Assembly (NCBI RefSeq): GCF_003347205.1
Contig: NZ_QQBJ01000001.1
Location: forward strand, 372,001 to 436,000
Reading direction: 5' to 3'
DNA length: 64,000 nucleotides
DNA from: Mycolicibacterium moriokaense
Lineage (GTDB): Bacteria > Actinomycetota > Actinomycetes > Mycobacteriales > Mycobacteriaceae
Part shown: piece by piece, positions 53,304-61,500 of the stretch
Position numbering within the stretch: position 1 is the stretch's first letter
Layout of the letters: each line of letters starts with the position of its first letter
Notes under the pieces: model-generated
Database searches by the model: none
What the model saw: the letters and a program-made list of their open reading frames with translations, nothing else
What the model was told of the DNA's origin: nothing
Program-made: the position numbers and the translations under genes

Positions 53304-55526
53304 TTACGGATCGCGGGGCAGGCCCAACAGCCGTTCGGCGATGATGTTGAGCTGCACCTCCGACGTGCCACCGTAAATGGTGGTGGCCCGGCTGTACAGC
53401 AGGTGCTCCGCCCACTTGCCCGGTAGCGACTCCGGGTCGCCGATCGCGCCGTCGGTACCGAACGAGGACACCGCGAACTCGGCGTAGCCCTGGCCCGTGC
53501 GCATCGACAGCAGCTTCGAGATGGCCGCCGCCGGCATCGGGTCACCGCCTGCCAGCGTCAGCAGGGTCGAGCGCATGTTCAGGATCTTGGCGGCATGCCC
53601 CTCGGCGATCAGCCGGCCCGCCCGGTTCTGGGCGACCTGGTCGAACTGGCCCTGGCCGATGAATTCCACGAGGCCGTCGAGGCTGGCCATGCCCGGCGGC
53701 TCGCTGCTGCCGATGGACACCCGCTCGGCAGTCAGCGTGTTGCGGCTGACCTCCCAACCGCGGTCGACGTCGCCGAGCACGTACTCGTCGGGGACGAAGA
53801 CGTCGTCGATGAAGACGGTGTTGAACATCGCGTTGCCGGTGAGCTCGCGCAACGGCTTCACCTCGACGCCTTCACTTTTCATGTCGAGCAGGAAGTAGGT
53901 GATGCCGTTGTGCTTCGGAGCGCTCGGGTCGGTGCGCGCCAGCAGCGCGCCCCACTGGGAGTACTGCGCTGCGGTGGTCCAGATCTTCTGCCCCGTGATG
54001 CGCCAGCCGCCGTCGACCTTGGTGGCCTTGGTGGACAGGCTGGCCAGGTCGGATCCTGCGCCCGGCTCCGAAAACAGCTGACACCAGATCATTTCGCCGC
54101 GGAACGTCGGCGGTAGGAACCGCTGCTGCTGTTCGTCGGTGCCGAACGCGACGATCGACGGAATGATCCATGCCGCGATGCCCATCTGCGGGCGCTTCAC
54201 CAGGCCGCTGGAGAACTCCTGGGCGATGATGATCTGCTCGACGGGGTCGGCCGCCCGTCCCCACGGCTTCGGCAGATGCGGCTGCACCCAGCCGCCCTCG
54301 GCGATCGCGGCGTTGCGCTCCGCCCCGCGCGGCAGCGCCTTCAGGGCGGCCACCTCCGCCCGGATCTCGTCGCGCAGTTTCTCGGTGTCCGGGTCCAGGT
54401 CGATGTCCAGCTTGCGCATGCCCGTGCCGGTGGCCAGGTCGACGACGCGCTGCGGGTAGTCGCTGCCGCGGCCGAAGCAGGCGGCCAGCACGAGGGCGCG
54501 CCGGTAGTAGATGTTGGTGTCGTGCTCCCAGGTGAAGCCGATGCCGCCGTGCACCTGGATGCAGTCCTGCGCGCAGCGTTGCGCCGCGACAGGGGCCAGG
54601 GTGGCCGCGACGGCCGCCGCGAACTCGAAAGCGCTGTCGTCGTCGCCGCTTTCGGAACCGTTTTCGTTCCTTGCGTGCGCGGAAGACTCGTCGATCGCGC
54701 GGGCGGCGTCCCACACCGCCGCGGTGGCGCGTTCGGTGTCGGCGATCATCTCGGCGCACTTGTGCTTAATGGCCTGGAATTGTCCGATCGGCCTGCCGAA
54801 CTGCTCGCGGATCTTGGCGTACGCCGCCGCCGTGTCGGTCGCCCACCGCGACACCCCGACCGCCTCGGCGGACAGCAGCGTCGACATCAGCGCGCGGGCC
54901 AGTCCGCGGCTCAGGTTGCTCAGCACCCGGTCGTCACCGACCTCGACGGCGTTCGCCCGCACGTGTGCCAGCGGTCGCAGCGGGTCGATGCTCTCGACCG
55001 GTTCGATCTCCAGTTTGTCGGCGTCGAGCACCACCCACTCTTCGCCGCTGTCGATCGACACCGGCAGCACCAGCACCGACGCCTGCGCGGCCGCCGGGAC
55101 CGCCCGCACCTCGCCGCGGATGACCAGGCCGTCGCCGTGGCGGGTGGCGGTCAGTCCCGAGTCGATGGCGTAGGCGGCGATGACGTCGCCGGAGGCCAGG
55201 TCGCCCAGCAGCGCCGCTTCCGGGTCGTGCGCGGCGATCAGCGCGCTCGCGATGGCCGAGGGCACGAACGGGCCAGGCACCGCGCCGTACCCGAATTCGG
55301 CGAGCACGATGGCGAGTTCGAGGATGCCGAACCCCTGCCCGCCGACTGCTTCGGACAGGTGCACACCCTGCAGGCCCTGCTCAGCGGCGGCCTTCCAGTA
55401 CGGCGGTGGGTTCGAGATGGGCGTTTCGAGCGCCTCGTGCAGAACGTCCGAGGGCGCTACCCGCGCGACCAGGGAACGAACCGAATCGGCGAGGTCGTTG
55501 TGCTCAGGATTGACTGCGATGGGCAT
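53304..55526 (-). CDS. fadE6: Fused double-domain acyl-CoA dehydrogenase (FadE6-like)
   Basis: A 740-aa protein made of two acyl-CoA dehydrogenase units in tandem. The first (about 1-375) contains REQFGRPIGQFQAIKHKCAEM and CIQVHGGIGFTWEHD. The second (about 380-740) has WCQLFSEPGAGSDLASLSTKA, ITGQKIWTTAA and the terminal YGGTSEVQLNIIAERLLGLPRDP. M. tuberculosis FadE6 (Rv0271c) has the same double layout and neighbours. It probably acts on a bulky or sterol-type acyl-CoA; the two halves may form the alpha-beta pair found as separate genes elsewhere. A palindrome AACCGGTCGGTT lies 31 bp upstream. Confidence 0.85.
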   Translation of the reverse strand: MPIAVNPEHNDLADSVRSLVARVAPSDVLHEALETPISNPPPYWKAAAEQGLQGVHLSEAVGGQGFGILELAIVLAEFGYGAVPGPFVPSAIASALIAAHDPEAALLGDLASGDVIAAYAIDSGLTATRHGDGLVIRGEVRAVPAAAQASVLVLPVSIDSGEEWVVLDADKLEIEPVESIDPLRPLAHVRANAVEVGDDRVLSNLSRGLARALMSTLLSAEAVGVSRWATDTAAAYAKIREQFGRPIGQFQAIKHKCAEMIADTERATAAVWDAARAIDESSAHARNENGSESGDDDSAFEFAAAVAATLAPVAAQRCAQDCIQVHGGIGFTWEHDTNIYYRRALVLAACFGRGSDYPQRVVDLATGTGMRKLDIDLDPDTEKLRDEIRAEVAALKALPRGAERNAAIAEGGWVQPHLPKPWGRAADPVEQIIIAQEFSSGLVKRPQMGIAAWIIPSIVAFGTDEQQQRFLPPTFRGEMIWCQLFSEPGAGSDLASLSTKATKVDGGWRITGQKIWTTAAQYSQWGALLARTDPSAPKHNGITYFLLDMKSEGVEVKPLRELTGNAMFNTVFIDDVFVPDEYVLGDVDRGWEVSRNTLTAERVSIGSSEPPGMASLDGLVEFIGQGQFDQVAQNRAGRLIAEGHAAKILNMRSTLLTLAGGDPMPAAAISKLLSMRTGQGYAEFAVSSFGTDGAIGDPESLPGKWAEHLLYSRATTIYGGTSEVQLNIIAERLLGLPRDP

Positions 55527-55556
55527 GGATGAACCTTCTTGTGGGCCTTCCCTAAT

Positions 55557-55568
55557 AACCGGTCGGTT
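55557..55568. promoter_or_regulatory. Palindrome upstream of fadE6
   Basis: AACCGGTCGGTT has perfect 5-bp arms around GT and lies 31 bp before the fadE6 ATG. It resembles TetR-type operators in mycobacterial lipid genes. The two nearby TetR genes (57689 and 58988) are candidates for its regulator. Confidence 0.45.
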
Positions 55569-55578
55569 GGGAACGAGA

Positions 55579-56577
55579 CTACTCGGGCGAGTTGACGACG
55601 TTTCGAAGGTCCTGCCCGTCGCGGATCCGCCGACAGTTGTCGACGGCCTGCTCCAGGTAGCGCCGCATCGTGTCGACGGTGTACCAGGTCACGTGTGGGG
55701 TCAGCACCACGTTGTCGAGGCTCAGCAGGGGGTTGTCGGCGGCCACCGGTTCCACGGCGAAGACGTCCAGGCCTGCCGCCCCGAGCCTGCCGCCCCGCAG
55801 CGCGTCGATCAGCGCGGCCTCGTCGATGATCGGCCCGCGCGACGTGTTCACCACGACGGCACCGGGTTTCATCAGCCCCAAAGCCGCCGCGTCGAGCAAG
55901 CTCTCGGTCTTGGCCGTCAGCGGCAGGTGAAGCGAGACGATGTCGCTCTCGCTGAGCAGGTCGGGCAGCGTTCGCCAGCCGGGGTGGCCGTCGTCGGCGG
56001 TGCTGGTGTGCAGGACCTCGGCGCCCATCGCGGTGACGATCGTCTCGACGCTCTTGGCGATGTTGCCGTACCCGAGGAGGCCGACCGTGCAACCGCCGAT
56101 GTCGCGGACGGTTTCGCCGAGGCTGGGGTCCGACGGCCAGCCCGCGCCCGCCCTGGTGGCGCGGTCGAGCTGGGGCAGCCGCCGCAGCGCGGCGAGCATC
56201 AATAGGACGGTGCCCTCGGCGACCGAAGCGGCGTTGGCGCCGGGCATGTTGGCCACCGCGATGCCCAGCCGCGTCGCGGTGTCGACGTCGATGGTGTTGA
56301 CGCCCGCGCCCAGTTTGTGCACCAGCCGGCAGTTTGAGGCCCGCTCGAGGTCGGCGCCCGACAGCGGGCGTAGCACGTGCCAGATCACCTGCGCGTCGGG
56401 CAGCTCCCGGTAGAAGGTGTCGTCGTCGTCCTCGGCGCAGTACCGGATGTCGAGCCAATCTGCTTCTGGAGCAACGAAGTCCAGCACCTTGTCGCCGGGG
56501 GTGAAGTGCGCGAGGACTCTTACCGACGAGGGCTTGCGCGAGGAGTCAACAGCTACCGCCAACGTTTCGCGATCCAC
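55579..56577 (-). CDS. D-isomer-specific 2-hydroxyacid dehydrogenase
   Basis: A 332-aa NAD-dependent 2-hydroxyacid dehydrogenase. It has the dinucleotide motif GLLGYGNIAKSVE, catalytic Arg in NTSRGPIIDE, Glu in DVFAVEPV and His in LTPHVTWYT. It acts on phosphoglycerate-, glyoxylate- or lactate-type substrates; nothing decides which. The GTG start overlaps the end of the upstream hydrolase gene by 25 bp. No counterpart stands between Rv0271c and Rv0272c in M. tuberculosis, so it looks like an insertion into the conserved block. Confidence 0.82.
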   Translation of the reverse strand: MDRETLAVAVDSSRKPSSVRVLAHFTPGDKVLDFVAPEADWLDIRYCAEDDDDTFYRELPDAQVIWHVLRPLSGADLERASNCRLVHKLGAGVNTIDVDTATRLGIAVANMPGANAASVAEGTVLLMLAALRRLPQLDRATRAGAGWPSDPSLGETVRDIGGCTVGLLGYGNIAKSVETIVTAMGAEVLHTSTADDGHPGWRTLPDLLSESDIVSLHLPLTAKTESLLDAAALGLMKPGAVVVNTSRGPIIDEAALIDALRGGRLGAAGLDVFAVEPVAADNPLLSLDNVVLTPHVTWYTVDTMRRYLEQAVDNCRRIRDGQDLRNVVNSPE

Positions 56578-57692
56578 CTGGCGATCGTATCGGCCTTCTC
56601 GCTTCGGGCCCCGGGGGTGGTGAAGTAGTGGTCGGTGTCAATGGCGCACTGCGTCTTGTCCTTGCTGGCGAGGGCGTCGTAGATGCGCTGCGCGTCCGAC
56701 GGGTAGACGCCGGCGTCCTGTTCGGCGTTGATCACCAGGGCGGGGCAGCGGATGCGGGCCAGGTGCGGCTCGGCGCGGGTCTGGGCGTGGCGCAGGCTCC
56801 ACATGCCGAGCCAACTGCGCAGCGTGGACGCCGCCGCGATGCCGTGTGCCGACCGATTGGCCTTCACGGGCTCGCCGACGTAGCACATGTTGGGCGGCCG
56901 CTTGGTGGGTTCCAGCGTGGGGTCGACCATGCGCGGGTCCGCCCAGGTGCGCAGCACGGTGAAGGGGCGGTCGGAGAACCCGGCGGCGCGCAGCCGTTTG
57001 AACTCCATCTCGGCCCAGTCGGTGATCGCGTTGTTGCGGGCCACCTGCGCCGACCGGTAGCGGGCGACGAACTCCTCGCTGTAGGGCGGCCCGTTGCGCG
57101 GGTCGAACAGGTCGAGATCGGGATCGGTTGCCAGAGCGTCGTTTTCGTCCACGACCGAAGCGTCCATCCACGCGGTCAGCACGTCCGGGCGGCCCGGGTG
57201 CGCCGCACTGGCGACGTACCCGTCGGCCGGGGGTAACTCGGTGAGCCCGGCTGCCGGGCGCATCCCCTCCAGCGGCGTCACGTGCGGGTCGACAGCCTGG
57301 GCCTGATACGCCGCCATCAGCGACCCGCCCCCGGAGTTACCCAGCAGGACAACGGTTTCCACGCCCTGTACCTCGCGCAGCCAGCGCACTCCCACACCGA
57401 TGTCGACGAGCGCGTGGTCTAGCAGGAAGCTGCTCTCGTAGCCCCGAAACCGGGTGTTCCAGCCCAGGAAGCCGACGCCGCGGGTGGCCATGTAGTCGGC
57501 GAGGTAATGCTCCGAGAAGTCGATCTGGTAGTGCACGGCGATCATCGCGACTTTCGGCTTGCGGCCCACCCCACGGTGATACAGCCCCTGGCAGGGATGG
57601 CCGCCTGAGCCGGCGCGTCTCGCGGTCGGCGAATCCGACCCGACGAATTCGCGTGTCACTCCCGGCGTGCCAGATGATGGTGTCCTGGTCAT
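56553..57692 (-). CDS. Alpha/beta-hydrolase-like protein, Rv0272c homologue
   Basis: A 379-aa protein with an alpha/beta-hydrolase core. The nucleophile motif is GNSGGGSLMA, a late acid is in LVINAEQDAGVYPSDA, and His is near the end (TDHYFTTPG). The length and location match Rv0272c (377 aa). Its ATG overlaps the TetR stop (57689-57692), so regulator and hydrolase are co-translated. Substrate unknown; neighbours suggest lipid or steroid-type esters. Confidence 0.8.
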   Translation of the reverse strand: MTRTPSSGTPGVTREFVGSDSPTARRAGSGGHPCQGLYHRGVGRKPKVAMIAVHYQIDFSEHYLADYMATRGVGFLGWNTRFRGYESSFLLDHALVDIGVGVRWLREVQGVETVVLLGNSGGGSLMAAYQAQAVDPHVTPLEGMRPAAGLTELPPADGYVASAAHPGRPDVLTAWMDASVVDENDALATDPDLDLFDPRNGPPYSEEFVARYRSAQVARNNAITDWAEMEFKRLRAAGFSDRPFTVLRTWADPRMVDPTLEPTKRPPNMCYVGEPVKANRSAHGIAAASTLRSWLGMWSLRHAQTRAEPHLARIRCPALVINAEQDAGVYPSDAQRIYDALASKDKTQCAIDTDHYFTTPGARSEKADTIARWIAKRWR

Positions 57693-58321
57693 GTCGGTCC
57701 GGTCTCCTTGTGATAGATCGTCCGGTAGAAGGCGTTGGCCAACGTGGTGATGTGGGCCTCGTCGTCGAGTGCCGCATCGGTGTCGGTGCCGGAGAGCTGG
57801 GAATAGCAGAACTGGTTGAACATCGAAACCATTGCGATCGCAACCAATTCCGAGTCGTCTTCGGTATTGAAGCCTTGCCGCTGGGCCCGCCTGACGATGG
57901 CGGTCATCAGCGAGATCGACAGCGCGCAGATGTCCGACCAGTACCGCGCGAAATCGTCGCTGACCATCGCCATCTGCTGCACGCTGATGATCTCGGCCAA
58001 CCTGTTGCGGTAGGTGTGCCAATGCGCGGCGGTGATCTCGTAGATGCGGTCGCGGTCGCTGAGTTCGGGTTTGACCGCCGACTGGGCCCGGTCGCGGACC
58101 TCGTCGAGGAAGCGCAGTGCCCACTCGCGGACCATCGCCTCCTTGGAGTCGTAGTAGTTGTAGAACGACGCCGTCGATCGGTCGGCCTCTGCGGCGATGT
58201 CCGAGACGGTGGTGGCCAGAATTCCCTTACGTGCGACCACCGTTCGCGCGGCGACGTCGATGGCTGCTTGCGTCTGCCGACCCCTAAGGGTCGGCACCCT
58301 CTCGCGCGGACCGTCGGCCAC
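57689..58321 (-). CDS. TetR-family regulator, Rv0273c homologue
   Basis: A 210-aa TetR protein with helix-turn-helix AIDVAARTVVARKGILATTVSDIAAEADRSTASFYNYYDSKEAM. It is the first gene of the TetR-hydrolase pair and divergent from the glyoxalase gene. An imperfect palindrome at 58362-58383 between them is the likely operator. Length matches Rv0273c (206 aa). Confidence 0.85.
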   Translation of the reverse strand: MADGPRERVPTLRGRQTQAAIDVAARTVVARKGILATTVSDIAAEADRSTASFYNYYDSKEAMVREWALRFLDEVRDRAQSAVKPELSDRDRIYEITAAHWHTYRNRLAEIISVQQMAMVSDDFARYWSDICALSISLMTAIVRRAQRQGFNTEDDSELVAIAMVSMFNQFCYSQLSGTDTDAALDDEAHITTLANAFYRTIYHKETGPT

Positions 58322-58361
58322 GATTCTCCTCCGCCCAGGGCTGCACGGTCATTGAACGCAC

Positions 58362-58383
58362 CTGAACCTGATGTTAGATTCAG
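58362..58383. promoter_or_regulatory. Imperfect palindrome between TetR and glyoxalase genes
   Basis: A 22-bp dyad with arms CTGAACCTGA and TTAGATTCAG matches itself at 8 of 10 arm positions. It lies in the 91-bp divergent gap, 29 bp before the glyoxalase ATG and 40 bp from the TetR start. Autoregulation by the TetR is the simplest reading. Confidence 0.45.
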
Positions 58384-58412
58384 AAGTCGATCTTGGCAGG
58401 AGTTTTCGCGAC

Positions 58413-58991
58413 ATGATCAAGCCCGACAACCAAAATTCTGAGTTCGCACTCGGCGGCATCAACCACGTCGCGCTGGTGTGCTCTGACATGCAAAGGACCG
58501 TCGACTTCTACTCGGGTGTGCTCGGCATGCCGTTGATCAAGTCGCTCGACCTGCCCGGCGGCATGGGCCAGCACTTCTTCTTCGACGCGGGCAACGGCGA
58601 CTGCGTGGCGTTCTTCTGGTTCGCCGACGCCGCCGATCGCGTGCCCGGTATCTCCTCACCTGCGGCGATCCCGGGCATCGGCGAGATCACCAGTTCAGTC
58701 AGCTCGATGAACCACCTGGCGTTTCACGTGCCCGCCGAGAAGTTCGACGAGTACCGGCAGCGGCTCAAGGACAAGGGTGTGCGCGTCGGCCCGGTGCTGA
58801 ACCACGACGAAAGTCCCGCGCAGGTGTCGGCGACGGTGCACCCCGGCGTCTACGTGCGGTCGTTCTACTTCCACGACCCAGACGGCATCACACTCGAGTT
58901 CGCCTGCTGGGTAAAGGAATTCACTGACGCGGACACGCAGACCCGACCGAAGACCGCGGCCGACCGCAGGCCGTCCGTTCCCGCCGGCTAG
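58413..58991 (+). CDS. Glyoxalase/VOC family protein, Rv0274 homologue
   Basis: A 192-aa vicinal-oxygen-chelate protein. It starts the first beta-alpha module with INHVALVCSDMQRTVDFYSGVLGMPLI and the second with MNHLAFHVPAEKFDEYRQRLKDKGV. It ends with SFYFHDPDGITLEFACW, carrying the metal-binding Glu. Candidate metal residues are the His of NHVAL, His of HLAFH and the terminal Glu. ATG 58413 follows AGGAG at 58398-58402 and gives the Rv0274 length (193 aa). It could be a lyase, isomerase or dioxygenase. Confidence 0.83.
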   Translation: MIKPDNQNSEFALGGINHVALVCSDMQRTVDFYSGVLGMPLIKSLDLPGGMGQHFFFDAGNGDCVAFFWFADAADRVPGISSPAAIPGIGEITSSVSSMNHLAFHVPAEKFDEYRQRLKDKGVRVGPVLNHDESPAQVSATVHPGVYVRSFYFHDPDGITLEFACWVKEFTDADTQTRPKTAADRRPSVPAG

Positions 58992-59611
58992 CGCCGGTAA
59001 CGCCTCGGGTCGGTCAATTCGTCGAGGATCGTCGTCAGCTGATCCACCAGCGCGTCGGCCTCCAGGTCGATGTCGCCTGCCAACCAGGCGCTCAGCGTCT
59101 GGCCGACCCCGCCGACGGCGAAGTTGACAGCCGCCTTGCTCCGACCGGTCTGGCCGCGGCGCAACGTCGACTCGACGTGCTGACCCGCGAGGATGGCGAA
59201 CACGCCGCCGAGGTCTGCGCGCTTGCGCAGGATCACCGGGTTCGACAGCGTCACGTCGAACAGCAGGCGACCGATGCGCGCGTCGGCCCTGATGGTGTGC
59301 ACCAGGTTCGCCATGCCCGCGCGGTTCTGCTCGGCCGGCGGAGAAGCGGCCACCGCCGCCTGCGTGGTGGCGGCGATGTCGGCGACCGCGGAGTCGAACA
59401 CCGCGGCGACGAATTCGTCCTTGTCGGTGAAGCTCTCGTAGAAATAGCGGGCCGTCAGTCCCGCCTGCCCGCACACCGCCCGCACGGTCGGGTCGGTATC
59501 CGAGCGGCTCAGCAGGTCCAGACCCGCGTCGAGAAGTCGGCGACGGCGCTGGTCGAGCCGCTCTGCCGCCTCGATTCCGCGATAGGGCCGAGTCTGAGCC
59601 ACGGGCGCCAT
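58988..59611 (-). CDS. TetR-family regulator, Rv0275c homologue
   Basis: A 207-aa TetR protein with RRRRLLDAGLDLLSRSDTDPTVRAVCGQAGLTARYFYESFTDKDEF. ATG 59611 has AAGGTGG 5 nt upstream; an ATG at 59647 is an alternative. It converges on the glyoxalase gene with a 4-bp overlap. It is divergent from the MpaB-like gene, the same order as Rv0274-Rv0275c-Rv0276. The palindrome TTGTTGACAACAA at 59647-59659 lies in its upstream region. Confidence 0.84.
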   Translation of the reverse strand: MAPVAQTRPYRGIEAAERLDQRRRRLLDAGLDLLSRSDTDPTVRAVCGQAGLTARYFYESFTDKDEFVAAVFDSAVADIAATTQAAVAASPPAEQNRAGMANLVHTIRADARIGRLLFDVTLSNPVILRKRADLGGVFAILAGQHVESTLRRGQTGRSKAAVNFAVGGVGQTLSAWLAGDIDLEADALVDQLTTILDELTDPRRYRR

Positions 59612-59646
59612 CTTGCCACCTTGACAGCTGTCGACGAGCTCGGGCA

Positions 59647-59659
59647 TTGTTGACAACAA
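59647..59659. promoter_or_regulatory. Palindrome between TetR and MpaB-like genes
   Basis: TTGTTGACAACAA has perfect 5-bp arms around GAC. It lies 35 bp from the TetR start and 32 bp from the MpaB-like start. A second short palindrome, GACAGCTGTC, lies nearby at about 59623-59632. Both suit a TetR operator. Confidence 0.45.
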
Positions 59660-59691
59660 CCGTTCTCACATTTCTATCCGGGCAGGTGACA

Positions 59692-60546
59692 GTGACGATC
59701 AGCGAGGTTCGCCGGGGCCGGTTCGGCCGCCGCCCCAAGGCCGTCGGCGGCATGATGGGCGTCGGTCTGCTGGCGGGGGCCGCGAACGTGATCATGCAGT
59801 TGGCGCGACCCGGTGTCGGCTACGGCGTCGTGGAGAGCCGGGTGGAAAGCGGCCGCATCGACCGCCATCCGATCAAGCGGGCGCGCACCACGTTCACCTA
59901 CCTTGCGGTGGCGGCTCAGGGCACGCCGGAGCAGCAGGCGGCCTTCCGGCGCGCGGTGAACGGCGCGCATGCGCAGGTGTACTCGACCGAGGAAAGCCCG
60001 GTGTCCTACAACGCCTTCGACCCCGGTCTGCAGATGTGGGTGGGCGCGTGCATGTACAAGGGCGTGCGCGACATCTATGAGATCTTCGTCGGCGACATCG
60101 ACGAGGATGCCTCCGAGCAACTCTTCGAGGAGGGCGTCGCGCTCGGCACGATGCTGCAGGTGCCTCGCGAGCGCTGGCCCGCTGACCAGGCGGCGTTCGA
60201 CCGCTACTGGGAGGAGTCGCTGGACGAGGTGCACATCGACGACACCGTCCGCGACTTCCTGTGGCCGATCGCCGCCAGCTTGGTGCGCGGTGCAAAGCTT
60301 CCGGTCTCCGTGCAGCGCCGGCTGGACGACTTCAACCTGTTGATCACGACGGGCTTTCTGCCGCAACGCTTCCGCGACGAGATGCGGTTGGACTGGAACG
60401 ACGACAAGCAGCGTCGCTTCGACCGGCTGATGCGACGGATCCGCTTGGTGAACGACCTGCTGCCCCGCTTCATGCAGGAGTTCCCCTTCAACTGGATGCT
60501 GCGCGACCTCGACTGGCGGATGCGGACCGGGCGTCCGCTCGTCTAG
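59692..60546 (+). CDS. Oxygenase MpaB family protein (DUF2236), Rv0276 homologue
   Basis: A 284-aa protein of the DUF2236/MpaB-like family, related to haem-dependent latex-clearing and fungal MpaB oxygenases. It has a helical core with RARTTFTYLAVAAQGTPEQQAAFRRAVNGAHAQV, the His of which suits haem binding. MWVGACMYKGVRDIYEIF and DFLWPIAASLVRG follow. I chose GTG 59692 after GGCAGG at 59681-59686; GTG 59686 is possible. The position matches Rv0276. Confidence 0.78.
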   Translation: MTISEVRRGRFGRRPKAVGGMMGVGLLAGAANVIMQLARPGVGYGVVESRVESGRIDRHPIKRARTTFTYLAVAAQGTPEQQAAFRRAVNGAHAQVYSTEESPVSYNAFDPGLQMWVGACMYKGVRDIYEIFVGDIDEDASEQLFEEGVALGTMLQVPRERWPADQAAFDRYWEESLDEVHIDDTVRDFLWPIAASLVRGAKLPVSVQRRLDDFNLLITTGFLPQRFRDEMRLDWNDDKQRRFDRLMRRIRLVNDLLPRFMQEFPFNWMLRDLDWRMRTGRPLV

Positions 60547-60603
60547 CACCGTCACAATGCGCAGGTCAGCGAACTGCCGGAATGGCGGCGTATAACCGGG
60601 CGT

Positions 60604-61500
60604 ATGCGAACCGACAACGACACCTGGGACATCACCACCAGCGTCGGCGCCACCGCGTTGTTCGTGGCCGCCGCGCGAGCACTCGAGGCGAACAAGCCCG
60701 ACCCCCTCGTCGTCGACCCGTACGCAGAGGTGTTCTGCCGGGCCGTCGGCGGGCAGTGGGCCGACGTCCTGGACGGCAAAGCGCCGGAGAACAAACTGGT
60801 GTCGGAATTCGGCGAGCACTTCGTCAACTACCAGGCCGCCCGGACCAGATTCTTCGACGACTACTTCTATGCCGCCGCCGACGCGGGAGTGCGCCAGATC
60901 GTGATCCCGGCCGCCGGCCTGGACTCGCGCGCCTACCGGCTGGCGTGGCCGGACGCGACGACGGTCTTCGAACTCGATCAGCCGCAAGTGCTGGAGTTCA
61001 AGCGCGACGCGCTGGCCAGTCAGGGTGACGCGCCGACGGCCGAACGTAGGGAGATCGCAGTCGATCTGCGGGACGACTGGCCGGATGCGCTCCGGCGCAG
61101 CGGGTTTGACCCGTCGAGGCCGTCGGCCTGGCTCATCGAGGGGCTGCTGATCTATCTGCCGGCGACGGCGCAGGGCGAGTTGTTCTCCGGCATCGACGGC
61201 CTGGCTGCGCCCGGCAGCCACGTCGGGGTGGACGACGGCAAACCGTTCGACAGGGACCTCTACGAGAGCGCACGTGAGCAGGAGCGCGAGCAGGGCAACG
61301 AGGGCCAGTTCTTCTCGCTGATCTACAACGAGCAGCACGCGGCGGCGATCGACTGGTTCACCGACCGCGGCTGGCAGGGCAGTGCGGTGGAATTACCCGA
61401 CTACTGCCGCTGGCTGGGTCGATCGGTGCCGGGGCCGGAGTCCGAGGCCGGCCCGATGTTCGCCAGCATCTCGCTGGTCAGCGCTGCGAAAGAGGGCTAG
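60604..61500 (+). CDS. Mycobacterial SAM-dependent methyltransferase (TIGR00027, Rv0281-like)
   Basis: A 298-aa member of the large mycobacterial family of putative S-adenosylmethionine methyltransferases related to leucine carboxyl methyltransferase. Motifs are [33 protein letters not shown], the SAM loop [26 protein letters not shown] and [12 protein letters not shown]. Substrates are unknown for most members. Rv0281 lies shortly after Rv0276 in M. tuberculosis, so this may be its homologue. Confidence 0.87.
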   Translation: MRTDNDTWDITTSVGATALFVAAARALEANKPDPLVVDPYAEVFCRAVGGQWADVLDGKAPENKLVSEFGEHFVNYQAARTRFFDDYFYAAADAGVRQIVIPAAGLDSRAYRLAWPDATTVFELDQPQVLEFKRDALASQGDAPTAERREIAVDLRDDWPDALRRSGFDPSRPSAWLIEGLLIYLPATAQGELFSGIDGLAAPGSHVGVDDGKPFDRDLYESAREQEREQGNEGQFFSLIYNEQHAAAIDWFTDRGWQGSAVELPDYCRWLGRSVPGPESEAGPMFASISLVSAAKEG

